From: an uncultured Spirochaetia bacterium
GTDB taxonomy: Bacteria > Spirochaetota > CALGPD01
DNA length: 16,214 nt
Direction: 5' to 3'
NCBI GenBank assembly: GCA_937960625.1
Contig: CALGPD010000057.1
Location: 1 to 16,214 of the forward strand
A model generated the notes under the pieces. It was given only the letters and a program-made list of their open reading frames with translations. It ran no database searches and had not been told where the DNA came from. This document shows positions 1-6,068 of this stretch, one piece after another; positions within the stretch are counted from its first letter, which is position 1, and each line of letters starts with the position of its first letter. A program made the translations under genes and the position numbers.

Positions 1-1
1 T

Positions 2-487
2 AAATTTGAATCAGGTGAAATTAAACTGCAGCTTAGTGAAATTAAAGTTTCAGATATTGTTAGTTCAAGTTTACATTCACTTGGGATATTAGCGCAAAAA
101 AAGCAAATAATTATTAATACAAATATAGATCAAAATATTAAAATACTCGTTGACGCTGCTAAAATAATTCAAGTAATAAATAATTTGCTATCGAATGCAA
201 TTAAATTTACTCCTTCAGGTGGTAATATAGAAATCTCAGCAATTAATAATGAAAATGAATTACAAATTCACGTTGTTGATTCAGGGTTAGGTATACCGGA
301 TAATAAAATTGAAAAACTTTTTTCAAAATATCAAATGGTTCATTCAGCAGGTACGGCAGGAGAAAAAGGTTCGGGCTTAGGATTGTCTATCTGCAAAAAA
401 TTCGTTGAAGCGCACGGAGGAGAAATTTCAGTAACCAGCGAACAAGGAAAAGGCAGCGACTTTTACTTTACAATTCCGCAATATTAA
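2..487 (+). CDS. Sensor histidine kinase, C-terminal part (cut by window edge)
   Basis: This is the C-terminal 161 residues of a two-component sensor histidine kinase; the frame is open back to base 2, so the real start lies outside the window. The visible part begins just after the expected phospho-acceptor helix (KFESGEIKLQ) and contains the whole HATPase_c ATP-binding domain. The N box is QVINNLLSNAIKFTP, the G1 box DSGLGIP, followed by an F-box-like stretch (KLFSKYQM) and the G2 box GSGLGLSICKKFVEAHGG. All nucleotide-binding boxes are intact, so the kinase should be active. The protein ends shortly after the ATPase domain (FTIPQY), with no attached receiver or Hpt domain. The sensor input and the partner regulator are not visible. 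The family call is secure; the signal sensed is unknown. Confidence 0.95.
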   Translation, partial: KFESGEIKLQLSEIKVSDIVSSSLHSLGILAQKKQIIINTNIDQNIKILVDAAKIIQVINNLLSNAIKFTPSGGNIEISAINNENELQIHVVDSGLGIPDNKIEKLFSKYQMVHSAGTAGEKGSGLGLSICKKFVEAHGGEISVTSEQGKGSDFYFTIPQY

Positions 488-511
488 ATTTCTCAAAACC
501 ATTGATTTATT

Positions 512-536
512 TAATTACGAAAATTAGTTTTTTTTA
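512..536 (+). terminator. Possible weak terminator of the histidine kinase gene
   Basis: A short all-A/T stem (TAATT 512-516, AATTA 522-526, 5-base loop) is followed by G and a run of eight T. The stem is weak, but the position about 25 bases after the kinase stop codon and the T run fit an intrinsic terminator. Confidence 0.35.
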
Positions 537-764
537 TAAAACAATAGAAATACGAATAAACATAAATTTAAGATACAAAAATACACTAATTTGGAGTTAA
601 GCTCAGACGAAAATAGGAAAAATTAATTATATACCTATATTTCTAAAAAAAAATTAATTTTCATCAATATTTTTAATTGCTATACATTAGACTTTTTTAT
701 ATAGCGGAATTCACATTAATTAATACAGCAAACTTACGCAGGATGCGGTTTACTCAATGGTTAG
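537..764. other. AT-rich intergenic stretch, nothing recognised
   Basis: The region between the kinase terminator and the tRNA terminator is very AT-rich. No convincing reading frame, RNA fold or repeat was seen in it. Confidence 0.5.
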
Positions 765-804
765 AAAATAAAAAAGACTTACGCCCTTTCTCAAAGTGTA
801 AGTC
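765..804 (-). terminator. Intrinsic terminator of tRNA-Asn
   Basis: On the minus strand, just past the tRNA 3' end, GACTTAC (798-804) pairs with GTAAGTC (776-782). A second inner pairing, CTTT with AAAG, tops the stem. The hairpin is followed by TTTTTTATTTT (765-775), a typical Rho-independent terminator for a single-gene tRNA transcript. Confidence 0.8.
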
Positions 805-812
805 TCTTGATG

Positions 813-885
813 CTCCTCCGGCTGGACTCGAACCAGCGACCCATTGGTTAACAGCCAATTGCTCTACCAGCTGAGCTACAGAGGA
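813..885 (-). tRNA. tRNA-Asn (anticodon GTT)
   Basis: A 73-nt cloverleaf reads on the minus strand. The acceptor arm TCCTCTG pairs with CGGAGGA (one T-G pair), followed by discriminator G. The D arm is GCTCAGCTGGTAGAGC. The anticodon stem is ATTGG/CCAAT around loop CTGTTAA, which gives anticodon GTT. The T arm is CTGGTTCGAGTCCAG. The discriminator G and overall sequence match bacterial tRNA-Asn closely. The genomic bases after the discriminator are CAT, so the CCA tail is not encoded and must be added by nucleotidyltransferase. The gene has its own terminator immediately downstream. Confidence 0.97.
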
Positions 886-1002
886 GTATTTATTTGCTGT
901 TAATCGTAGCAACTAATATAACGATAATTTCGGTTTCAATCAATAGCAACTTAATTTTTTTTTAATATAAATTCACGTTTTTTTTCTTTTTTTAAAAAAA
1001 GA

Positions 1003-1287
1003 TTATTCCGGCTTATCCATGCATTTTTGACAAATTTTTTGCTGCATATTGTTTGGAGAAACAAACAATTTGTCTCCTAGCGGATTGAATGCCTGCCCGT
1101 TTGATCTATTAACAATGTAAATCTCCTTACACTGTTGACATTTAAAAACATCAAACTTTTCTGCATCAATTGCTTTTTTCAATAAAGATTTTTGAAAACC
1201 AAAATGCTCGAGCCATACAAAGCTTTCAAATTCATGCGAAAACTCATTGAATAAATCTAATTTACTCTCTTTTTCTTGAAAAATCAT
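1003..1287 (-). CDS. Small zinc-ribbon-like protein, function unknown
   Basis: A 94-residue soluble protein with no signal peptide or membrane segment. Its visible feature is two CxxC knuckles, C50-x2-C53 (KCQQCKEIY) and C86-x2-C89 (KICQKCMDKPE), about 33 residues apart. This is the spacing expected of a single treble-clef or rubredoxin-type zinc ribbon. The first 45 residues are acidic, aromatic-rich and probably helical. The start is supported by a strong AGGGG Shine-Dalgarno a few bases before the ATG. It lies on the same strand as, and downstream of, rpsU, but about 210 bases away, so co-transcription is uncertain. A perfect 16-bp A/T palindrome (986-1001) follows the stop codon. I do not recognise the family; a nucleic-acid or ribosome-associated role would be only a guess. 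Confidence 0.75.
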   Translation of the reverse strand: MIFQEKESKLDLFNEFSHEFESFVWLEHFGFQKSLLKKAIDAEKFDVFKCQQCKEIYIVNRSNGQAFNPLGDKLFVSPNNMQQKICQKCMDKPE

Positions 1288-1450
1288 AACACCCCTACTT
1301 TATTTCATTAATTAATCAAAAAAACTTAATCGCTGAAAAGATTTATTCCAAATTAATAAAACACAATACTATTTTAATTATCACTACATTTAAGTATAAA
1401 AATAAAACGGTAATATTTCATTAATTTTTTAAAAAAGTAAATAACAGAAG
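1288..1450. other. AT-rich intergenic stretch, nothing recognised
   Basis: The stretch between the zinc-ribbon gene and the rpsU terminator region is AT-rich. It presumably holds the zinc-ribbon gene promoter, but no clear -35/-10 pair could be picked. Confidence 0.4.
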
Positions 1451-1470
1451 AAAAAAATTCTTGAAGAATT
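1451..1470 (-). terminator. Possible terminator of rpsU
   Basis: On the minus strand AATTCT and AGAATT form a 6-bp stem with a 3-base loop, and the stem is followed by a T run, about 30 bases after the rpsU stop. The stem is short and AT-rich, so the call is tentative. Confidence 0.4.
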
Positions 1471-1497
1471 CATATATAGATAAAATAAGTTTCGAAA

Positions 1498-1713
1498 TTA
1501 TCCTTTTCTTTTTTCTGCATTTTTTTGGCGTCTCAATTTCTTTTCCATTTTTCTTTTAAGGGCCATTTCTTTTTTATATCTCTGTGAACTGGGTTTTTCA
1601 TAATAAGTACGTTTTTTTAATTCTCGTCTTATACCGTCATTTTCACATCTTTTTCTGAAACGCTTAATTGCAGATTCGATATTTTCATTATCCCGTACGT
1701 CAATTTCTGACAA
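1498..1713 (-). CDS. rpsU: 30S ribosomal protein bS21
   Basis: bS21 is a small basic protein of the 30S platform near the anti-Shine-Dalgarno end of 16S rRNA, and it helps mRNA binding during initiation. The product of 71 residues begins MSEIDVRDNENIESAIKRF, followed by RKRCENDGIRRELKKRTYYEKPS and a Lys/Arg-rich tail (KRKMEKKLRRQKNAEKRKG), matching the family end to end. The start chosen is the TTG at 1711-1713. It gives the conserved MSEI N-terminus and has a GAGGTGA Shine-Dalgarno with a 5-base gap. The in-frame GTG nine bases upstream would add three residues but lies inside that Shine-Dalgarno, so it is unlikely to be used. The gene stands alone, about 135 bases downstream of the Gx transporter gene. 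Confidence 0.95.
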   Translation of the reverse strand: MSEIDVRDNENIESAIKRFRKRCENDGIRRELKKRTYYEKPSSQRYKKEMALKRKMEKKLRRQKNAEKRKG

Positions 1714-1725
1714 ACTACTCACCTC
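1714..1725 (-). promoter_or_regulatory. Ribosome binding site that sets the rpsU TTG start
   Basis: GAGGTGA followed by five bases and TTG. This placement favours the TTG start over the upstream GTG, which forms part of the Shine-Dalgarno itself. Confidence 0.75.
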
Positions 1726-1848
1726 ATTTCATCTAATATTGCTGCTTTTCATAAAATTATTTATAAAAAGTATAGTCATTGAGTTTATGTAAAATTAAAG
1801 ATAACGGAAATAAGTTTATAAGTCAAATATGAAGTTAAAAATCATGAA

Positions 1849-2370
1849 TTATAGATGTTTTAATAAAAACAATGTAAATAATCCGGTTACAATTCCTGAA
1901 AAAAATGAACTTAACAATAATATTCCGGATAAAAATAATATTCCGGATTGAATAGAAGGAAGGATAAAATACGCCATGCATAACTGGCCAATAATATGAA
2001 AAAATGCTCCGATCACTGAAAGCCCTATACTTGAAACCCTTGTTTTTAATAGAACGTGAAATAAAATCATAGCAAGTACGGATAAAACAGAGCCTGACAA
2101 GCCTAAAAAGAAAGCAGGAGACAAAAAATAACCTGAAAATAAAGATACGATTAGAACCTTTGACAGGGCCACAAAAATTGAAACTTTATATAAAGAATGT
2201 ATTATAAAAACTAAAACAATACTGTTGGCTAAACCTAATTTTATCCCCGGTATTGGTTTTGGAATAAAACCTTCAATATAAGACAAAAAGCAAGCCAATG
2301 CAATAAAAAAAGCAATATAGAAATCCTTAATATCCTTATCAGAAGTTATATACCGCTCTATTACCTGCAT
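1849..2370 (-). CDS. Gx transporter family membrane protein (Hpre_diP_synt_I family)
   Basis: A 173-residue integral membrane protein with about five or six hydrophobic helices. Its hallmark is the segment GFIPKPIPGIKLGLANSIVLVFI (near residues 34-56), with the PxPGxKLGLAN motif of the family annotated as Gx transporter or 'heptaprenyl diphosphate synthase component I'. The fold resembles the substrate-binding subunits of ECF transporters. The substrate is not known, and the enzymatic name is inherited from early annotation. The start overlaps the end of the NusG-domain-II gene by 10 bases, so the two are probably translationally coupled. These two families occur side by side in many anaerobic bacteria, which supports both calls. 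No ECF ATPase or T-subunit gene is in the window. Confidence 0.88.
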   Translation of the reverse strand: MQVIERYITSDKDIKDFYIAFFIALACFLSYIEGFIPKPIPGIKLGLANSIVLVFIIHSLYKVSIFVALSKVLIVSLFSGYFLSPAFFLGLSGSVLSVLAMILFHVLLKTRVSSIGLSVIGAFFHIIGQLCMAYFILPSIQSGILFLSGILLLSSFFSGIVTGLFTLFLLKHL

Positions 2371-2732
2371 CTGACATCCACTTCGTTCTCTTTGCTTGAT
2401 TTAATATAAACTGAAACCTTATTCGGCACACACGATATTAAAGCACCGGCTTTATTTGTAAACCCCATTTGTATGCAAATCTTATTTTTACAAAGAGAAT
2501 GAATAAATCCCACTTTACCGTCTTTAATCAATATTATTACATCAGAAATAGCGCCTTTAAATCTCAATTTCCTATTTTTATTTAAAGTATATTCAAATTT
2601 ACCCTTCGGTGTGGAAATAATAACGAGCTTACCTTTTTTTTGGTTAACGGAATAAAGCGTAAAAACCGTTGATGAAAAAATAAAAAAGATACAAATGATT
2701 ATAATATCAGCGGTTTTTATCTTAATATTCAT
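2361..2732 (-). CDS. NusG domain II-containing membrane-anchored protein
   Basis: A 123-residue protein with an N-terminal membrane anchor (about residues 8-28, IIIICIFFIFSSTVFTLY) followed by a small beta-rich domain on the outer face. The conserved core is C81-x4-C86 in HSLCKNKICIQMGFTNKAG, then ISCVPNKVSVYI with C101. This matches the CPnKiC...G...aCvPN signature of the NusG_II family (Pfam family PF07009, named after an insert domain of some NusG proteins). It is not a transcription factor: it lacks the NGN and KOW domains. Three cysteines could bind metal or form a disulfide. It overlaps the parvulin gene by 11 bases and the Gx transporter gene by 10. Function is unknown; the pairing suggests an accessory subunit of the Gx membrane protein. 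Confidence 0.88.
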   Translation of the reverse strand: MNIKIKTADIIIICIFFIFSSTVFTLYSVNQKKGKLVIISTPKGKFEYTLNKNRKLRFKGAISDVIILIKDGKVGFIHSLCKNKICIQMGFTNKAGALISCVPNKVSVYIKSSKENEVDVRCR

Positions 2733-3612
2733 TTATTATAATATCAGCCTTTTCCCATAATTCACTTATAAACTTTTCTATAGCATCCTGTTCAAGCATT
2801 TCTTTTACAAAATCTTCAAGTTTGCTTTTAACTTTATCAAAAGGAAGTACATAATCTTCAACGTAATCGTCAACTAATGAAATATGAAAACCTGCATCTG
2901 TGACAAACGGCTTGGATATAGTACCAGGTTTCATATTAAAAACAACGCGCGCGAATTCTTCATCAATTTCATCAAAAGTAAAATACCCTAAATCTCCTCC
3001 GTATTTTGAACTGGCGCAATCTGAATGATTCTGCGCGATTTCAGCAAAATCCTGGCCATTTTTTAAGTTATTAAAAAGAGATTCAATTTTGTCTTTACTT
3101 TTCTTAACATCCTCTGTTTTATCAAAATCATTGACTTGTATAAAAATATGACGGGCTTTTACAGCAGGGCCTTTTATAAAATTTTGTTTATTTGCGTAAT
3201 AAAAATCTTTTAAAGTTTTTTCGTCAATTTGTTCAAGACAACCTGTTAACTCTTTTTCATAAACTTTATTTATTACTATTTCATTTTTAATATCTTCGAA
3301 AATTTGCTCAACAGTTAAACCCCGAGCTTTTAAGGAGTTTTCAAAATCAATTTGTGAAGGAAACACACCGGTTATTTCATTAAATTGCTTTTTAACCTCC
3401 TGTAATTCTGCATATATCCTGTTCTCTTCTGCATATTGAACAATTAATAAATCTTCAATAAGCTTATCTATAACAAAACTCTTTATTTCATATATATCGC
3501 TATCGGAATATTTTTCATCATCAGAATAGTTATTTTTAATAAATTCTTGAAGTTTAATTTGAAAAATATTTCTGCTTATTTCTTTTCCGTTCACAGTAGC
3601 AACGTTTTCCAT
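2722..3612 (-). CDS. Parvulin-type peptidyl-prolyl cis-trans isomerase (SurA/PrsA-like)
   Basis: A 296-residue foldase. Residues 1-140 form a helical chaperone-like region resembling SurA/trigger-factor-type N domains (VNGKEISRNIFQIKLQEF, then DKLIEDLLIVQYAEE). The parvulin rotamase domain spans about 150-250: KARHIFIQV, the FAEIAQNHSDCASSKYGGDLGYF core, and AGFHISLVDDY at its end. A C-terminal helix (255-290) completes the SurA-like layout. Unlike SurA or PrsA, the visible start gives no signal peptide: the protein begins MENVATVNGKEIS directly after an AAGG ribosome site. It may therefore act in the cytoplasm, as some NifM or PpiC-like proteins do. It is the first gene of an overlapping unit with the NusG_II and Gx genes, so it may assist folding of that membrane pair (inference). 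Confidence 0.93.
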   Translation of the reverse strand: MENVATVNGKEISRNIFQIKLQEFIKNNYSDDEKYSDSDIYEIKSFVIDKLIEDLLIVQYAEENRIYAELQEVKKQFNEITGVFPSQIDFENSLKARGLTVEQIFEDIKNEIVINKVYEKELTGCLEQIDEKTLKDFYYANKQNFIKGPAVKARHIFIQVNDFDKTEDVKKSKDKIESLFNNLKNGQDFAEIAQNHSDCASSKYGGDLGYFTFDEIDEEFARVVFNMKPGTISKPFVTDAGFHISLVDDYVEDYVLPFDKVKSKLEDFVKEMLEQDAIEKFISELWEKADIIINEY

Positions 3613-3639
3613 AAAAATACCTTATCAGTTAATAATTGA

Positions 3640-3669
3640 ATTATAATATTAGTAATATTATATGGGCAA
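3640..3669 (-). promoter_or_regulatory. Candidate sigma70 promoter for the parvulin operon
   Basis: On the minus strand TTGCCC (3664-3669) and TATAAT (3640-3645) are separated by 18 bases. They lie about 28 bases before the ATG and downstream of the upstream gene's terminator. The perfect -10 is convincing; the -35 is only half-conserved. Confidence 0.45.
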
Positions 3670-3693
3670 GCAATACTTAAAGAATTACAAAAT

Positions 3694-3723
3694 AAAAAAG
3701 CGGGTGATTAAACCCGCTTTTTC
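3694..3723 (-). terminator. Intrinsic terminator after the FecR/PEGA/PQQ membrane protein gene
   Basis: GCGGGT (3700-3705) and ACCCGC (3712-3717) form a G/C stem with a 6-base loop, flanked by A5-6 on one side and T5 on the other. It can work on either strand. It sits about 30 bases after the stop of the large minus-strand gene and closes that unit. Confidence 0.85.
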
Positions 3724-3753
3724 TATTTAAACAGTGTTACCACTATATTTTTA

Positions 3754-5970
3754 TTATCTTCCGGAACCTCTTAAAACTCTAACTTTATAAGCTTTTTTAA
3801 CTTTTGTTCGTCGCCTGATTTTAAGAAGCTTACCGTCTTTAGAAATCGCGAAAATATATTCATTATTTCCGGCAAGCAATCCAAATACTTTCTGCTTTAA
3901 TTTATGGGTCCAAATCATTTGTCCTGCCGCAGAAAACTCGTATATAGAATTTCCACCACCAGATATAAACAACCGGCGATTCTGTATTTGAATATGGATA
4001 TTATTTCCGGCTAAATCTTTAGTGAAAATCTCTTCTCCGTTTCCGACATTTAGTGAGTATATTTTATTTTTTATACTAAAATAAACATTGGAACCAAAAA
4101 TAACAGGATTTATCCTTGAAGATTTAAAATCTTTTTTCCAGATTATTTTCCCATTATCACTTTTTATTCCAAAGATCTTACCTCGATAGTTTACAGCAAG
4201 TACTCTTCTGTTTGTAATTAAAACAGGCGCAATTAATCTATTTTCAAGGTCAACCGCCCATTTCTGCAACCCGCTGTTTCTATCCAAAGCGTAAAGTTTA
4301 CCGTCTTCACAACCCGCATATACAATTGAATTGCCTACAGCAACAGAACCCCATATACCGCCGTCAAGATGTTTTTTCCAGATTGTTGCACCGGAATCAG
4401 CATTCAGACAATATACATTTCCTTCAATTGTACCGAAGTAAAGCCTTGTGCTTTTTACTATCATACTGGATTTGAATATCATTGTTCCAAGGCGCTTTTT
4501 CCATTTTACTTGGCCATTGGCAATATCAACAGCGTAAACAATACTGTTTCTAGCACCGAAGTAAATAGTATTTCCTTGAATAACAGGAGTTGAATCAAGG
4601 CTTGCATTTACTGCGATTTCCCACTGTAATTCTCCTTGTTTTGCCATGTCAACTGCTACGAATTTACCTGCAGAAGTTGCAAAGTAAACAACGTTATTTT
4701 TTTCAAGGATAAAAGATGTAGGTTTGTATTTAGTATTAAATGTATTAGCCACACGCTTGAGGGTTATTTCTTTCGAGCGGGTAACAGTAACATAAACGGG
4801 TTTATTCGCTGTCATCCGTATTAATTTAATTTCAGGCCTATATGATTTAACTCCACCTGGAACAGTAAAAGTTGAATTATATGTATGATAACCCCTTTTT
4901 TCAATTCTTACTTTTATTTCAGCACCCGGTTTAAACTCACCGTTATATTCCGGAGTGTTTGTTTCAGTTCCGTTTATAAAAAGAACTCCGCCTTGATTGC
5001 TGATCGCGACCTTAACAGAGCCAACAGGATCACGGTAAGTTTTTGTTTGAGAAAATAGATTTTTATCTTCTGTTGTAAGGCCTTGACTTTTTATATTAGC
5101 AAGTTGTTTTGCTTTATTAATAGCACCAATTGCTTCTATCTGTTTATTCTGAGCAATTCTAGTTTGAATTTTATCTATATCTTTATTCAACTCTTCACTG
5201 ATCTTTTCGTTAGATGCACGTGTTACAACAACGCTTTGCCCTTTATCTACTACGGTCTCAGCTTGAATTGCTTTTATAATTTTAGTTTTCATGTTTTTAT
5301 CAACATCAACATTAATTTTACGCCTGACTTGAACTTTTCCTCTTTCTACTGCAACACGGGTAGCCTCATCTTGTTGATTATAAGAAATTGAAAAACGCGT
5401 TCCTCTTACACCCGCCACTGCGGTTGGTGTATTAACATCGAAATTACCGTCTTCTTTGACTTTATTTGGTTCAACAACGAGTTTACCTTTAAACAAATTA
5501 ATGTTAGTCTTTTCCTGCTTTGACTTGCTGGAAAGATAAGCCATTAATTTCATTTCGGAATTTTCATTAATAGTGAATAAACTTCCGCTGGTTAATCTGA
5601 CATCAATTCGTGATTTATCCTTGGTTCGTAAAACTCTGGCTCCTGTAACTTCTTTACCGACTTTTAATTTGATAATATTCCCGTCTGGAGTTTCCATCTC
5701 AGCATGTCCCATTAAAAATGTTACATATGCTTTTTGAGGAATTACTCCGGCTTTTTTAATGCTTTTCGATTGAAAAAATAAAACTGTACCTATAGCTATA
5801 ATTACAATTGCCGCAAACGAAAAAACAAAAGCTAATTTTGATTTCTTAGCCATACCTCTTCTCCTAATTTTTTTTGGATCAATAAGATTTACTTGACCGG
5901 AGATACTCTTCCATAAGTGTTCCGGAGGTGTTTTTCTATGTTCTTTGAAATAATTTTGAAAATCTTTCAC
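3754..5970 (-). CDS. Membrane-anchored FecR-domain / PEGA / PQQ-like beta-propeller protein
   Basis: A 738-residue protein, probably one membrane span with a large periplasmic part. Residues 1-46 are cytoplasmic and basic, with a PPEHLWKSI motif reminiscent of FecR-type anti-sigma N-termini. The span is about 47-66. A FecR domain follows (about 80-215, with TPTAVAGVRGTRF at 181-193), then a helical linker (255-295), a PEGA domain (about 318-385, FINGTETNTPEYNGEF...VRIEKRGYHTY), and a PQQ-type propeller (about 425-720). The propeller shows seven repeats of about 40 residues, with blade-end W or F at 450, 490, 531, 571, 611, 649 and 687. The start is GTG with an AGGTT site; an ATG at residue 40 (5853), preceded by GGAGAAGAGGT, is an alternative. 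No sigma factor gene adjoins. It is a close architectural paralogue of the next gene upstream. Its function is unknown; a structural or envelope-sensing role is likely. Confidence 0.88.
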   Translation of the reverse strand: MKDFQNYFKEHRKTPPEHLWKSISGQVNLIDPKKIRRRGMAKKSKLAFVFSFAAIVIIAIGTVLFFQSKSIKKAGVIPQKAYVTFLMGHAEMETPDGNIIKLKVGKEVTGARVLRTKDKSRIDVRLTSGSLFTINENSEMKLMAYLSSKSKQEKTNINLFKGKLVVEPNKVKEDGNFDVNTPTAVAGVRGTRFSISYNQQDEATRVAVERGKVQVRRKINVDVDKNMKTKIIKAIQAETVVDKGQSVVVTRASNEKISEELNKDIDKIQTRIAQNKQIEAIGAINKAKQLANIKSQGLTTEDKNLFSQTKTYRDPVGSVKVAISNQGGVLFINGTETNTPEYNGEFKPGAEIKVRIEKRGYHTYNSTFTVPGGVKSYRPEIKLIRMTANKPVYVTVTRSKEITLKRVANTFNTKYKPTSFILEKNNVVYFATSAGKFVAVDMAKQGELQWEIAVNASLDSTPVIQGNTIYFGARNSIVYAVDIANGQVKWKKRLGTMIFKSSMIVKSTRLYFGTIEGNVYCLNADSGATIWKKHLDGGIWGSVAVGNSIVYAGCEDGKLYALDRNSGLQKWAVDLENRLIAPVLITNRRVLAVNYRGKIFGIKSDNGKIIWKKDFKSSRINPVIFGSNVYFSIKNKIYSLNVGNGEEIFTKDLAGNNIHIQIQNRRLFISGGGNSIYEFSAAGQMIWTHKLKQKVFGLLAGNNEYIFAISKDGKLLKIRRRTKVKKAYKVRVLRGSGR

Positions 5971-5989
5971 AACTTAACCTTTAAGTAAT

Positions 5990-6033
5990 CTAAATCAAAA
6001 ACCCTTCACTTGTTATTACGAAATGAAGGGTTT
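5990..6033 (-). terminator. Intrinsic terminator between the two FecR/PEGA/PQQ paralogues
   Basis: A perfect 10-bp stem, AAACCCTTCA with TGAAGGGTTT (arms 6024-6033 and 5999-6008), encloses a 15-base loop. On the minus strand it continues into TTGATTT. It lies about 36 bases past the lipoprotein gene stop and should reduce or end transcription before the second paralogue. Confidence 0.7.
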
Positions 6034-6068
6034 CTGGGGTAAATTTATTTTTATTTTTTCATATTCTA

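Noticed and set aside
677..874. Small + strand open frame ending in DAPPAGLEPATHWL
   Set aside because: It runs antisense through the tRNA-Asn gene; this peptide type is a well-known artefact of translating tRNA genes.
986..1001. 16-bp palindrome CTTTTTTTAAAAAAAG as a terminator or operator
   Set aside because: It has no loop and no G/C stem. In such AT-rich DNA it can arise by chance, and it overlaps the stop codon of the zinc-ribbon gene.
4369..5391. Three + strand open frames (4369-4593, 4636-4824, 5083-5391)
   Set aside because: They lie opposite the FecR/PEGA/PQQ gene, have Cys/Phe/Ser-rich shadow compositions and show no domain.
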